Below, in pieces: positions 1-10,580 of a stretch of 64,000 nucleotides of DNA; positions within the stretch are counted from its first letter, which is position 1, and each line of letters begins with the position of its first letter. Origin of the DNA: Rhizoctonia solani. Lineage: Eukaryota; Basidiomycota; Agaricomycetes; Cantharellales; Ceratobasidiaceae. The stretch covers positions 2,232,001 to 2,296,000 of the forward strand of contig NC_057370.1 of assembly GCF_016906535.1 (NCBI RefSeq), in the 5' to 3' direction. Under the pieces are notes generated by a model that searched no databases, was not told the DNA's origin, and saw only the letters and a list, made by a program, of their open reading frames with translations. Both the position numbers and the translations under genes were made by a program.

Positions 1-1085
1 GAAATCCCACAAGTCCAAAACATCAAAGAAATCCGGTACCAATTATACAGATTCGGATTCGGACGCGAACGAAGAAGCCGATGTGGACGTTGAAGGCAGC
101 GGGTCAGAAGCGCTCCCGCCTGAGGATGATGCAGCCGACAGTGCCAGCTCCCATTCGTCTTCGCCAGCAAAATCCCGAACGACACGCAGACAGGCGTTGG
201 CTTCCAGACCCAAATCGAACCGTGTACAGAGCGATGAAGAATCAGGGCAAGCCAGTGAAAATGAGGAGATTGCACCTCTTCCGCGTCAAGCAAAGATACC
301 TACTATTCCCCGACGCCAACAGACGGCCTCGTCCTCCTCAACTCCCACGGCAACCAAACCCTTGCGTAAACCTGTTACTTCTAAGCAGCCCAAGGACAAG
401 GATTCCGAAAGACTATCGAGCGCCACGATTAGTGGTATCCCTTCCATTCCACGAAGACCAAAAGATGCATCGGCGGTGGTGAAAGATACGCAAGACATGG
501 ACCTTCTAAACAAGGACGTGTACAATCAACTATTCAACGTAAGTTTATCGTTTCATACCTTTCTTGCCCTGCAGATATGTATCACTATTCCATAAACAGA
601 CGCCTGCTAGTTCCAAACCCGTCGCGAAACATGTCCAAAACGAGGCAAAGCAAAAAGAGATCGATGCTAAACGTGCAGCGGCCAAGGCTGCTTTGCTTGA
701 GGCCCGGGTATGTAGCGGAATTCTAAGTCACAACCATGTGGTTCGTGGTAACTGAACTAGCACAGGCCTCAACATTCGATTTACAACTTCCAACCGACAA
801 AGTCCTAGCGTTCGAGGTATGCTTCTTTCCTCCCAGAATCCCTAAATCACAGCCCAACTAGCTAATGCAACTATCCTTTTTAGAACCGGCTTCGCAAGCT
901 TCATCGGTGGTATGCTCCCAGGTAAAAGCCTTCACATACATGTATTGGTTTCCTACCGCTAACACGGTTTCCGAAGCGCTCTTGGCTTTACGTATCATGA
1001 AGAACTTCGCCTTCAGCGCCAGCGCCAACAACAGCGTCCAGTCGACGGTAACTCAGACCCTAATCAGTCCACCGTCGCGAGATGA
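1..1085 (+). CDS. Unrecognised Ser/Lys-rich protein, 3' part
   Basis: Five exons (1-538, 600-707, 766-816, 884-921, 977-1085) join in consistent phase and end at a TGA. The 5' end lies outside the window. The N-terminal part seen here is low-complexity, acidic and Ser/Lys/Arg-rich (SDSDANEEAD, then RTTRRQ and IPRRPK patches), typical of nuclear or chromatin proteins. After the first intron comes a Lys/Ala helix (NEAKQKEIDAKRAAAKAALL), then a hydrophobic/basic segment (LPTDKVLAFENRLRKLHRWY) and a Gln/Arg-rich tail. The last intron (922-976) restores an open frame after a potential early stop, which supports the model. I do not recognise the family. A subunit of a chromatin complex is possible, but that is only inference from composition. 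Confidence 0.6.
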
Positions 1086-1676
1086 TGATTTTCACATGTA
1101 CCATGGCCATTGATTATAGCTAGATTTGGTACCCTAGTTGTTGTATGGGAAATCAATTCCGTTGGTTACCCGAACTAATATTATGCATTGAGATGGTTTG
1201 CGAAATCCACGATTCAAATATAATCTCTTTTCAACGGTAGTTTATTTTAGCACGAGGGAGCGCCAGGGCTGTGTCAAAGGTGTGTAAATTTACAGTAGTC
1301 ATATACATATCCTAAACAGAGTTTGGCATCAACGAAATTAATGGCCATCTTCTGGTCAATACAATGAGCAAACGAGGACAGGCTTGTCCTCCGCAACCCA
1401 TGTGAGAAAGAATGCAAAAACGAAGCATAGGTTCATAAGCGGGGTTACTGGCCAAACAGAAAAGTATATGAGAGGCTATATCAAACGGGAGCCGGCGGGG
1501 AGAATTCGCAACGAGATCCGCGTGAACGAGATTAGATACATAGAATACATGCAAAGAGAAGGAAGGAAACTAGTGTCCAGAAGAGTGTTACACACACACA
1601 CATACACAAGTACGCAATAGGGCCCTAACTCGCCGCACGGGATCGTCGCACGGGAAGGAGAATCAAACGCCGACCC
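1086..1676. other. Intergenic, convergent 3' ends
   Basis: No gene is supported here. The stretch separates two convergent genes and probably holds both 3' UTRs. It includes an AT-rich part near 1150-1250 and a short CA repeat near 1588-1610. Confidence 0.5.
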
Positions 1677-3978
1677 TCATTCAGGGTCAGAATGCTCGTC
1701 CTCGGGCGCGTGCTCGTTTTCCCGTCGAGAACGCTTCGCAGGGCGGTCTCCTGGCTCAGTCTCGGATCGAGCAGGTTCGGGTCCATCCTCTTCGGACCCA
1801 CTGTGACTGTGGCCAGAATTTCGCCTGCGAGTAACCCCACCATATGATGAGGACGATGACTGACGCCGCACCGGAAGGGGGCCGGCGTCGGCATAAGACG
1901 GGTGGACTTCTCTTGGGGGATACAGTGTCTGTGCCTGGGACTCTCGCGGAGGATATTGGCTATATGCACGCGTATAGGACACACCGCGCGGTTCGTCTCC
2001 AGGCTGATAGCGGGAGCGACTGGCGCGTGATTCCGACTCGCTCTCCATCTCCAAGTCGGACTCTGGCTCGGGTTCTGCCCCACTCCAGGACCGTGAGCGC
2101 GGGGAGCGAGAACGTTCCGGCCTATTATCGGTGATTCGAGGTGAATGGCTCCCTCCCGCCTTCATCATCGGCGCCCGCCCACGTGAACGTGCATCTTCAA
2201 GCCAGACTAGGTTATGCTCGGCTATGGAGGGATGGTTACCTGCGGATGCAGAGGGCGCATACGCTGAGGCACCAGAGGCCATTGGCTCAGGATGCCGTGA
2301 GCTCCCAACTTCGAATACATGCGTTCCTAGATCGCGTTTGGGGCCCTTGTCCTTGCGCAGCTTAGCTCTATCACCTTCGGGTGGTGAGATGCCCTCTTTT
2401 TTGGCCTTGGACCTATGATTTGAATGAGAATCAGCATTGGGATCCGACCAAATCCCTCATTTATATAGATGACGCACCTTCTGTTCTGAAACCATACTGT
2501 GACGCTATACTCGCGCATTCCCGTCGCATTGGCAGCTTCTGCTCGTTGCTGAGATGTCGGGAACCAGGTCTTTGCAAAGAGGGCCTCGAGCGCCCGCAAT
2601 TGTTCGCGAGTGATACGAGCCCGTGTGCGTACAAGGGGGTGGGCCTGCCATACACTAATTGGAAGTTCTGCAGGGGGAGGTGCAGTACCCTGGAAGACTC
2701 CGACGACTGGCATCGAGGGAAATGCGCCCATGTGAGGGGCGGCCTGAAGTGCGCCAACATGAGGTATGGCTTGGATGTGCTGCTGAGCCAGCAACTTGCG
2801 ATGCTCAGGATCAGTAGGCGAGTGTATCGGTGACGCGACTTGAGAATCCGGCGCACGATGAGCGAGGAGGGGTGAGCGCACAAATGGACCGCGGTGGTAA
2901 TCACCCGCCGGGTAGCGTTGGTAGAGCTCGTGCGGTTTGGTTGTAGGCGGGGCGGGAAGGGCGGCCGGGAGTGATGGAGGGGGGCCTGCCTTGTGGAATG
3001 GGGGGAGTGCATGGGGGTAGTCGGGGCGACCGATCGGGGCGAGTGTGGCGGCCGGAGGAGACCTGGAATGAGAGCGCTGGTGGGTGAATGGATATGTGTG
3101 CTGTCGATAGGGGGAATGGCGAGGGGATCCAGCGCTGTTGCTGCGGTGTCTGCGGGTGCGGGGACCGGGGGACAGAGAACGATCACGCGAACGGTCCTGG
3201 GACGGAGGTTGGCTGACATATGGGGCCCGATAGGCCGTGGATGTCGCGGAGCCGAGCAGTGCGGCCGACAGCGACGAAGAGAGTTTGGCCTGAATACTGG
3301 CGGCCGATGAAGCGCTGACGGGTGCTGGGGCTGGGACCGATGACAGAGGTGGTGAAGTGCGAATAGGAGGCAGTGCGATGGGTCGAGGATCAGGCGTAGT
3401 GCTCGAAGCACGGGAAGATGGTGCTGGCTCGGGGGTCGGTTCGCGGGTCATGGTCGTCGAGCCTAGAGTATCAAGAGACGCCTCAGTTGGTCTTGCGCGC
3501 TTGCTTTTGAGTGCAGCCTGGGCATGGGAGGGAATAAAACTGTCAGGCATTGTTTCCTTCTCGCGCTTTGCTTTCGTGCGGCGGTTGCAAAACCAGACAT
3601 TGATCTGCAAGAGACCAGACGTGAGTTTGTAATGGGAGCGAGGGGCTTATGAGGACCATGTGAAATAGAGAAGCTAACCTGTTGGTGTTCCCTAGAGTGG
3701 GGGAGAGGTGAGTTTGCGGCATGGAGGAGGAGATTCCACGGACGGCCAAGGGCGCCCTCCGTGTTCTTGGACACTCACAAGTCGAATTCACGCGCAAGCG
3801 TATCCTTTTCGGCCCACGATGGATACCAAGTTTGTGCAAAGATACTCTCGAGCCGCACAAGTTGAGCCCACGATAGCTTCGTCCGTCGTGGTCCAGCACC
3901 GGCTCCAGTCAACGGCAACACAGTTTCAGGCGTCGTAGCAGCAGCCAGACCTGCGGATTCCTCTTCAGGGGGTGACAT
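1677..3978 (-). CDS. Double-homeodomain transcription factor
   Basis: Exons on the minus strand are 3779-3978, 3679-3691 (13 nt), 2478-3604 and 1677-2412, giving 691 aa. Homeodomain 1 (about residues 30-88) starts PRRTKLSWAQL and ends INVWFCNRRTKAKREK, with Cys at the position-50 specificity residue. The micro-exon supplies L-E-H-Q-Q before recognition helix 3 and is needed to keep frame. Homeodomain 2 (about 395-452) has RITREQLRALEALF and VWFQNRRSKAKKE with the usual Gln50; the intron at 2413-2477 cuts inside the second Arg of NRR. The roughly 300-residue linker is Pro/Ser/Arg-rich and the C-terminus is acidic/Arg-Ser-rich. ATG 3978 is the first ATG in frame. Expected role: sequence-specific nuclear DNA binding. 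No partner HD gene or MIP lies nearby, so this is unlikely to be a mating-type locus. Confidence 0.85.
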
Positions 3979-4504
3979 GGTCAAGAACAAGCGGGTCTCC
4001 CGCTCATTTAATTAGCGATACCAGACATATTTGGCCGTGCGGCGTTTCTGGCTAATTAATGCGGTGAAATCGTTTCTTAACGTTTATCGGGGCCGACATA
4101 TCACATCAATTCACATGCCACGTGACAGCCGCCGGTTAAGTCTTAAACCCTGAGCTAGACCCCGTAGACTGTCATTTAATCTAGTCAAATCGAGTGGGGA
4201 TATTCAATCCAGTATAGTATTGAATTAGATGTGTGTGGGTTGGCTATATCTAGACATCTCCATCTCAATATGATCGGCATTGTGGCTGCTGACGCAGGGT
4301 CCATTGGAAAAGGATCAAGATCAATCACCCAATATCCTGCTAGCTCTGCCCCCGCTTCCACACCTTGAACCTAGGCTCATCGTTATATACATAGCGTACA
4401 ACCACCACCCGTGAGGGCTCGGTGGCTGGAGGTGGATCAAGAGTATTGCCATGTCGATCAAGTTCATAGGTCTACAAGTCCCCTTAGTATTGTTTCACCC
4501 ACGG
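3979..4504. other. Intergenic upstream of homeodomain gene
   Basis: This gap holds the promoter of the homeodomain gene, read leftward from 3978, and the 3' flank of the next gene. It contains paired TAATTA sites (separate entry) and one palindromic CACGTG at 4119-4124. No coding sequence is supported. Confidence 0.5.
4008..4059. promoter_or_regulatory. Inverted repeat with two TAATTA cores
   Basis: TTAATTAGC at 4008-4016 and its exact reverse complement GCTAATTAA at 4051-4059 flank a 34-nt spacer, 30-82 bp upstream of the homeodomain start codon. TAATTA is the classic homeodomain core. Self-regulation by a dimer, or by two domains of one protein, is inference only. Confidence 0.4.
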
Positions 4505-7500
4505 CTATGGCCAACTCACCCGAGCAAGGCATCTTCTACCCACGCCCCCAGCGGCCGAATGTTCCGGAGTTCGGGGGCGAACTTCAAGGTCGTCGTCATG
4601 AACAAGACATTGCGCCCACCGTACACGTCGACCCTTGCCCCTGCGTGCTGGCTCGGTCCACTCAAACTCGTCACCGGGTGCCAATCGCCGTTCTTCCACC
4701 CCCGTGGATGCCAAACTCGAGTCCCCTTCACCGTCCTTAGCTGCGCTCCGACGTTGGGCACGCTCATTCCGTGACTGACGCTCCAATTCGCGTGCTTTCT
4801 GAGCCTTGGTTCGGACTCGCGACGTTGGGCTAGGGGGTCGAGGCAGATCTACAAAAGCCTCGGTCCGTTCGATCACACACCCATAGGCGGTATTGCGCTC
4901 GGTGTTCTCTGTAGTGAGCTTCTGTAGCTCCTTCTGGCTCTCGGTTAGAGGACCAGTTGTATTGGACACTGATGCCCACGCTTGCAGTACCGACCCATCC
5001 GGGATAATCCGTTTAGGAGCCCGGGTCAACGGGAGGCATCTCATTGCTGCAGCACCTACAGCTGCCGCTTTCGCCTTGCCTTGTTCCCGCTTTCGTTGCG
5101 CTTCCCGTGCGGTGCCTTCTGCAATAATCTGTTCATGTGAAATTAAATTAATTAGACGTCCCAATTAAATTAGAATCAGCATCCCATCACCCCGGATCGA
5201 CAAATTTCATACCTCTTCGGCAGTTTTGGGCTGGATCGGGGTATGCCGTGGTTCAGGGGGCTGATAAAATAACGGTACATCCATAATAAGCGTTGAGGTT
5301 GATGAGCCTGGTGATGCGGGTGTCTCGAGTGGCGTCGGTGGCGTACGTTCGCGTGGTAGTAAGCTCGGAACGTCTAGTGTTGCCGACATCGAGTTTATCG
5401 AACCTGAGCCACCGTCGGCTGCAGGCTACACGCCGAAAGATACCGCATTAGCCACCGGCAGACAACCAAAGCTTGTTTTACCAGCTTACCATGAAGGACC
5501 CCGCGGCACCAGTGCCGGCGGGCGGTGACTCACTTTCGCGTACGACATCAACTTCTGGCTGGGCCTTCTCCTTCGTTATGCGTCCAGCAGGAACAGGTAA
5601 ACGAGACACCGTTCGGCCCGTACGGACCGGTGATGAACTCCTATCCGAAGGAGGAGCAATTAGAACCTCTGGAGGCTTAATCTGTGACTTCTTGGAGGCA
5701 ACATGTGTTCCTCGAATTCCATTACGAGCGTCATGGTGTTGAGGTTTGCACGGACTTCCAGCCTTCGTCACATTATTGGACCCTGTCCGGACAGGCGAAA
5801 GTACCCGAGAAGGCATTAATGGGCGATGTTGTTGTTGTTGTTGTTGTTGTTGTTGCTGTTGCTGTTGTTGCTGGCCTACCGGGACACGCATAGGCGGTCC
5901 GGCAGGTCGTTGAAGGAGTAATTGCTGGCGCGAAGGAGAGCTCTGACCCCGGACAATGATAGGTGGATAGGACCCTAGGAACGAGTTGCCATTTGGAGGT
6001 TTAGCAAATGAGGAATTCGGTGGGTGCACACGGATTCGACCTGGAAGAGAACGAGAAGACTGTGAGGATTGGGAAGGTTGGGAAATTTGAGAAGGCTGGG
6101 ATAATTGAGTAGATTGAATAGGCCGAGAAGATTCCCTAGGTGGCGAGTGTATTGAAGGAGGTATAGGTGGAGGATCAGGATCGAACCGTGCCCGTTTACT
6201 TGGGCTGTTTGGTTCAAGTTCATCGTTCCTCCGCTTCATCGCACTGGGCAACACAACCGGTCTATCGGAACTTTTAGCCAGTTGTCTAAGAGTAGGGCGA
6301 GTAGACGGCGCGAGAGACTGGTGCAAACTTGTCAACGCTGCTTCAGAATCGGGGGAGAGCGAGTGCAGTTCGCTTTTGCTCTTGTTCTTGGCTGGTAAAG
6401 GTAGTGGTAAAGGTAATGGTAATGGTAAAGTGGTGGATGAAAGAGGCGAGGAAGACCTCTTCTCTTTCTCTTTGCCCTTTCCCTTAGTGGTAACGATTGT
6501 GGAATCAGGGAACGAAGTCGTTGACTGGATATCATGGCTCAAACCAGTTGGGCCACAATCCATCGACTCATTAGGCAATGGCGCTTGGGCCTGAGATTTA
6601 ACCATGGTCTTTGGTTGCCTCGTGCCATGAATGGATGTAGTTGAAGGTACAATAGACGAAATAAGTTTAGAATCGGCTCTAGTTTTCACAGCATAAGAGG
6701 TCGAGTTTAAATCCCAAGTAGACGAAGTTGAAGATACAGTGGAAGCAGCCAAAATTCCAGATAAACGAGCTGAACGTCGTGGGGTATTTTTTACGCGTGG
6801 GGGAGCAGTTAAAACAGCGCTACTTGATGACGCGGGTATAGATAAATCAAAAGTGACACTCGAGGAGCTAGCTGAATCAAAAGTGTCGTCCAAAACAGAC
6901 GGAGGCGCCGATAAGGGGACGCTCAGATCGCTAGTATCATCAGACACAGCCGTGGAAACCCGAGTTGTAGTCGCGTGTTCTCCGAGGGTCATGCATTCAG
7001 GTATAGATGAACAAGACACACTAAACACTGGCAACGCAAGGGGTGTGCGAATAGAGGTACTTGATTTGGGTTCCCGAGCCAGTTGAGATTGGGATGGGCT
7101 CCTCGAATTGATATCAAAGACGAATACCGAAGCAGACTTAGAGCCTCGGATGTCCGTTGATTCGGCATTCAATCGCCCCTGTTCACTCCCGTCCGTTTCT
7201 ACACGCGATGAAGCGATAGTAAACTCGGCCGGTGGGAGTTGGGATGCAGGAATGGATCCAGACAGTGACACAGAGCCTTCAGGCCTCAAGTCGAGATTTC
7301 CCGTGTTGGGCTTGTCTTGACTTGCCACGCATACTCGGGCGAGTTCTTGTGACATACCAGTCGGCTCACTGATGGTCATGTATGGCTCTGATTGAGATTC
7401 AGGCGGAGACTCAAGTAATGGCTGGGATGGCGACGAGGATGGTGTTGACGTTGTATGGGATATCCTACGAGAAGATCGGCGCTGAGGGAACGAAGTCACA

Positions 7501-7853
7501 TTGCCGATACTCTTTCGCAACGAACGTCTCCGCGCTATGCAAGAGATTTGATAGAGTAAGCACACACATATGTATATATGGTGCTATTGTATGTCGCACG
7601 TACCGGGAGATGCAGAAGAAGAGGTAGTGGATGTTGACACCGTGTCTTTACCTCTGGACATTCTCCTTGTCGCTGAACAATGTCGTAGTTGTGTTAAAAT
7701 CTACTATGTTGAATGAACAAGTTGAGAAGGCTCACTTGGGCGGTTGAATACAACATTATCCATTACATCCGACTCCTCCCCTGATTCGACCATTGACTCG
7801 TCACGCATTGTTCGGTCAATATCCTTAACTCCAGGATGCACATGTGCGCTCAT
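4505..7853 (-). CDS. Ser/Arg-rich poly-Q protein, unknown function
   Basis: Exons 7736-7853, 7604-7672, 5534-7534, 5213-5418 and 4505-5128 join in phase to give 1005 aa. ATG 7853 was chosen because an upstream exon (MSAHVHPGVKDIDR) splices cleanly into the RRMSRGKD segment. The N-terminal third carries repeated basic phosphosite-like patches (RRRSLRKS, RRSSRRIS, RRSARLSG). The middle has a Pro-Leu dipeptide run (about 6395-6432), a KGKGKEKEKR patch, a likely NLS (SPSKRARF) and a 17-residue Gln tract (about 5827-5875). The C-terminal exon is charged and coiled-coil-like (AREAQRKREQGKAKAAA). No enzymatic domain is visible. It is probably nuclear, perhaps a kinase-regulated scaffold, but I do not recognise the family. 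Confidence 0.7.
5827..5875 (-). repeat. CAA/CAG (poly-Gln) microsatellite
   Basis: A near-perfect trinucleotide run (GTT/GCT on the plus strand) encodes about 17 consecutive glutamines in the Ser/Arg-rich protein. Such coding repeats often vary in length between strains. Confidence 0.9.
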
Positions 7854-8409
7854 AGTGCTAATGTTTGTGCAAGTTTATATGAGACACCAGCAAATCGTCG
7901 TGAGCGATTTCGCAGTCCAGCCAGCTAGAGTCGAGTCGAGCACAGGTTCGGAGTTGGTCATGAGAAGCATGTTGAAAGAATCGGGTTGGAAGTCCCTGGG
8001 CATCCCGATGCATTATGGCATTACATAACTAATTGTATGCCAATTGCATAGCCACCCATTGGCACAAAACAACGACCTGCACTCTCGATCAACTGTGTCG
8101 CGCCAGCCGTTGACTGTCTCGCATTCATTTGAACTTGGGAGTTGTAAAAGCTTAATTTCACCTTCTTCGCTCTTATTGCAGTAATTCTGGTAGATAAACT
8201 TTGGGTCACTCTTATTGTGAATATCTTTGCTGGGATACTGAGAGCTCTTGGTTGAGTTGTGTACTTGGCAAAGAATACGTGTCATCTGGTGTCTTTGTAC
8301 TAACACATTGTAGTTTAATTAGCTCTATTAGTCCAAAAGACACAGGTGAACTCGTCGACACTGAAAACCTTGATAACTGACCTGACTAAACTTCAAGTGC
8401 CGTAGCGGA
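7854..8409. other. Divergent intergenic region
   Basis: This 556-bp gap lies between the start codons of the Ser/Arg-rich gene (leftward) and the SVP26 homologue (rightward). It probably holds both promoters. Short open frames on either strand show no recognisable protein and no splice-consistent extension. Confidence 0.45.
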
Positions 8410-9755
8410 ATGCTGCTCCTGAATTCATTGAGTTATGTGGCTGGCATAGCTGCGTTTTTGTTTATCACATTGAGTCTAGGTAAGGTCTCCATGTAGATTG
8501 AACAATGTGCAAGAATTGACGGATCTCTGTACCACGGTTCCGCCTCAGCAAGTGGCCTTCTTTGGTTAGCAGAGATAATTGAGGAGAACTCTCGATTTGC
8601 GAAAACTATTGGTATGCGCGCAGTATACGTACGTAGATACCCGGTTTCCAAGTTCTTTTACTCATTTGACATCTAAGGCTATTATTCTCCTTCATATCGC
8701 ATTGTGGGCATTTGACGACCTGCCCTGGCAGCTTATCGCGTTTTCAATTGCCGCACATCTCACTTACCTCCAAAACTTTTCAGCCAACTGGCCCCTTATC
8801 ACTCTCACATCTCCATCATTCTTACTTTCATGTGTCTTCGTGATAGCCGATCACTTTCTCTGGTTTTTTTACTTTGCGCGCATTACACAAGAGACGCGCC
8901 AGCGCGGTCGTATTCCTCGCGGACGAATTAGCCCTTATCGAAGAGATGTACAAGACACATGGGCCGAGCCACCCAAATTTGCGGAAATCGCAACATTCTT
9001 TACCATTTGTGTCTGGTGAGTTTTGTTTTGGAGAGGAATAGGTGAGGCTGGACTGAAATGGCGCCATTAGGCTCGTACCGCTATATTTGTTCCTGAGCTT
9101 GAGCGCGATGGATAATGCATTGCCAACTTCAAGTGGTGAGCGATCTAGGATATCAATTACGATGGGCTCCATCGATTCTCACTCATGTAATTTAGGCGTT
9201 GCCTCTCCTAAACCTGGGCACCACGCCGCACCGGCTCCGCAACGCACCTCACTCATCAAATCTTTCATGTCATTCATCCCATTCTCCGCGTTCCAAAAGA
9301 AGCGTGCCGGTCACGCTCGTCAGAGGTCGGAAGGTATTATCGCGCCTCGCACTCCAAATCGGTCTCCAATGCTATCTCCATCTTTGGGCGGATTACCTCA
9401 GGGCAGCTGGTCCCTAAGCGGAGAGGATTTGTTTGCCGACAACAACCCACCGCCAAAGCTCACACCGCCCCCACCTAGACGGGTTACCACGGACGGTCTT
9501 GGCCTTGGGGTGAACGGGGGACATGGAATCCCGCGTGTGAATAGTGCCACCAACCTCAGGACCGGAAATGCCTCCCCTCGTCTGGGAGTAAACCTAATAG
9601 ATAGCCCGCGAGGGAGCATGGACTTGCTTGATGATACTCCCCGTTATGGCCTGAACGGAGGTCCCTTAACTGGAACCGGTGCCCGCTCCAGAATAGCCAG
9701 TCGTCGCGCGCTGATCCCAGAAGGGAATGAAATTGATAGTCCGGGAGGCCCATAA
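8410..9755 (+). CDS. SVP26: SVP26/TEX261-family ER-Golgi cargo adaptor
   Basis: Exons 8410-8479, 8549-8628, 8678-9015, 9071-9135 and 9196-9755 sum to 370 aa. The first ~185 residues match the Svp26/TEX261 family: an N-terminal membrane segment (SYVAGIAAFLFITLSLASGL), LAEIIEENS, the hallmark YLQNFSANWPLITLTSPSF, VIADHFLWFFYF and FFTICVWLVPLYLFLSLSA. Four hydrophobic segments are visible. In yeast the family helps load certain type II membrane proteins and mannosyltransferases into COPII vesicles. After about residue 195 there is a long hydrophilic Ser/Pro/Gly-rich tail that small family members lack. The second intron uses an AAG 3' splice site, so that junction is the least certain part; the alternative would change only two or three residues. 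Confidence 0.88.
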
Positions 9756-9980
9756 TCACCGCTGCTGTGGCACACTGCATTAGTACATGATGCAATGATT
9801 TCTAGTCCTTATGCTTCGCCGGACCCTGCTGTTGCTACCAAGCTCTGTCTGCTGTATTACTGGAACATAATATCAATACATCTTATTTCGATGCACAGAG
9901 GTCAATTGACACAAATCCGGCCATGCCGGACCGTCTTTGTCCGCATAGCAAGATATGTGGGGGGACAATATTCCAGCTCT

Positions 9981-10580
9981 TCAATTCTCCTCGCCAATAT
10001 TGTGCTTCTTTTTTAAGGCGGCCAATTCCTCCTCCCGGCGGACCAAATCAGCTTTGGCAGCGGCTTCCTGCTTCGTTGGCATGTGATAAAGTACTAGTTA
10101 AAATACAAATGATCAGTTAGTTCTCGGGAGATAGAGACTTTTACACACCAACTATGTATCGTTCTTGCAGATGGAAACCGTTGAGATGTTCCAGCGCGTT
10201 TTTGGCCTGTGTTGGAATGTACTGTTAGTGTGCATGGATATGAGCAACGATGTGGAGCAATATGACTAACATCCATCACGTCCTCGTAAACAACAAACGC
10301 AGTTCCCTTCGTTTTGCTGTCGTTACCAAGGCGAATCTGGCGAATGGCTCCGTATCTTCCGAAAAGATCATAAAGATCGTCACCCCTTTTTAGATATCAG
10401 TAAATTATAATACGAGACGGAGGTTGGTTGAACATACGTGATAGTATAATTTAGGTTTTTAACAAACAAAATACGATTTGCGCCAGGAGGTAATTTTGAC
10501 TTGAAAAAAAAAACGTCTTAGTTGTTTGTGGCCGAATCCTTTCTCAACGCGTACATACATACCCCGGGCCTCGTAGCCAT
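9981..10580 (-). CDS. SF3B6: Splicing factor 3B subunit 6 (SF3b14/p14)
   Basis: Exons 10563-10580 (18 nt), 10438-10499, 10271-10385, 10149-10206 and 9981-10093 give 121 aa, close to the usual ~125. One RRM occupies about residues 12-88: RNP2-like ILFVKNLNY, then LYDLFGRYGAIRQIRLG, and RNP1-like KGTAFVVYED. It ends in a Lys/Glu-rich helix (VRREEELAALKKK). The protein is the U2 snRNP subunit that binds SF3B1 and sits beside the branch-point adenosine. The first two introns end in AAG rather than the usual YAG. The 3' ends of this gene and the SVP26 homologue converge within about 225 bp. Confidence 0.93.

Noticed and set aside
2461..3411. A 316-codon minus-strand open frame overlapping the homeodomain gene
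   Set aside because: It is an alternate frame of the homeodomain exon; it has no domain and is explained by the GC-rich low-complexity sequence.
1677..3978. Homeodomain gene as a mating-type (HD1/HD2) locus
   Set aside because: There is one gene with both domains, no divergent partner, and no MIP gene nearby.
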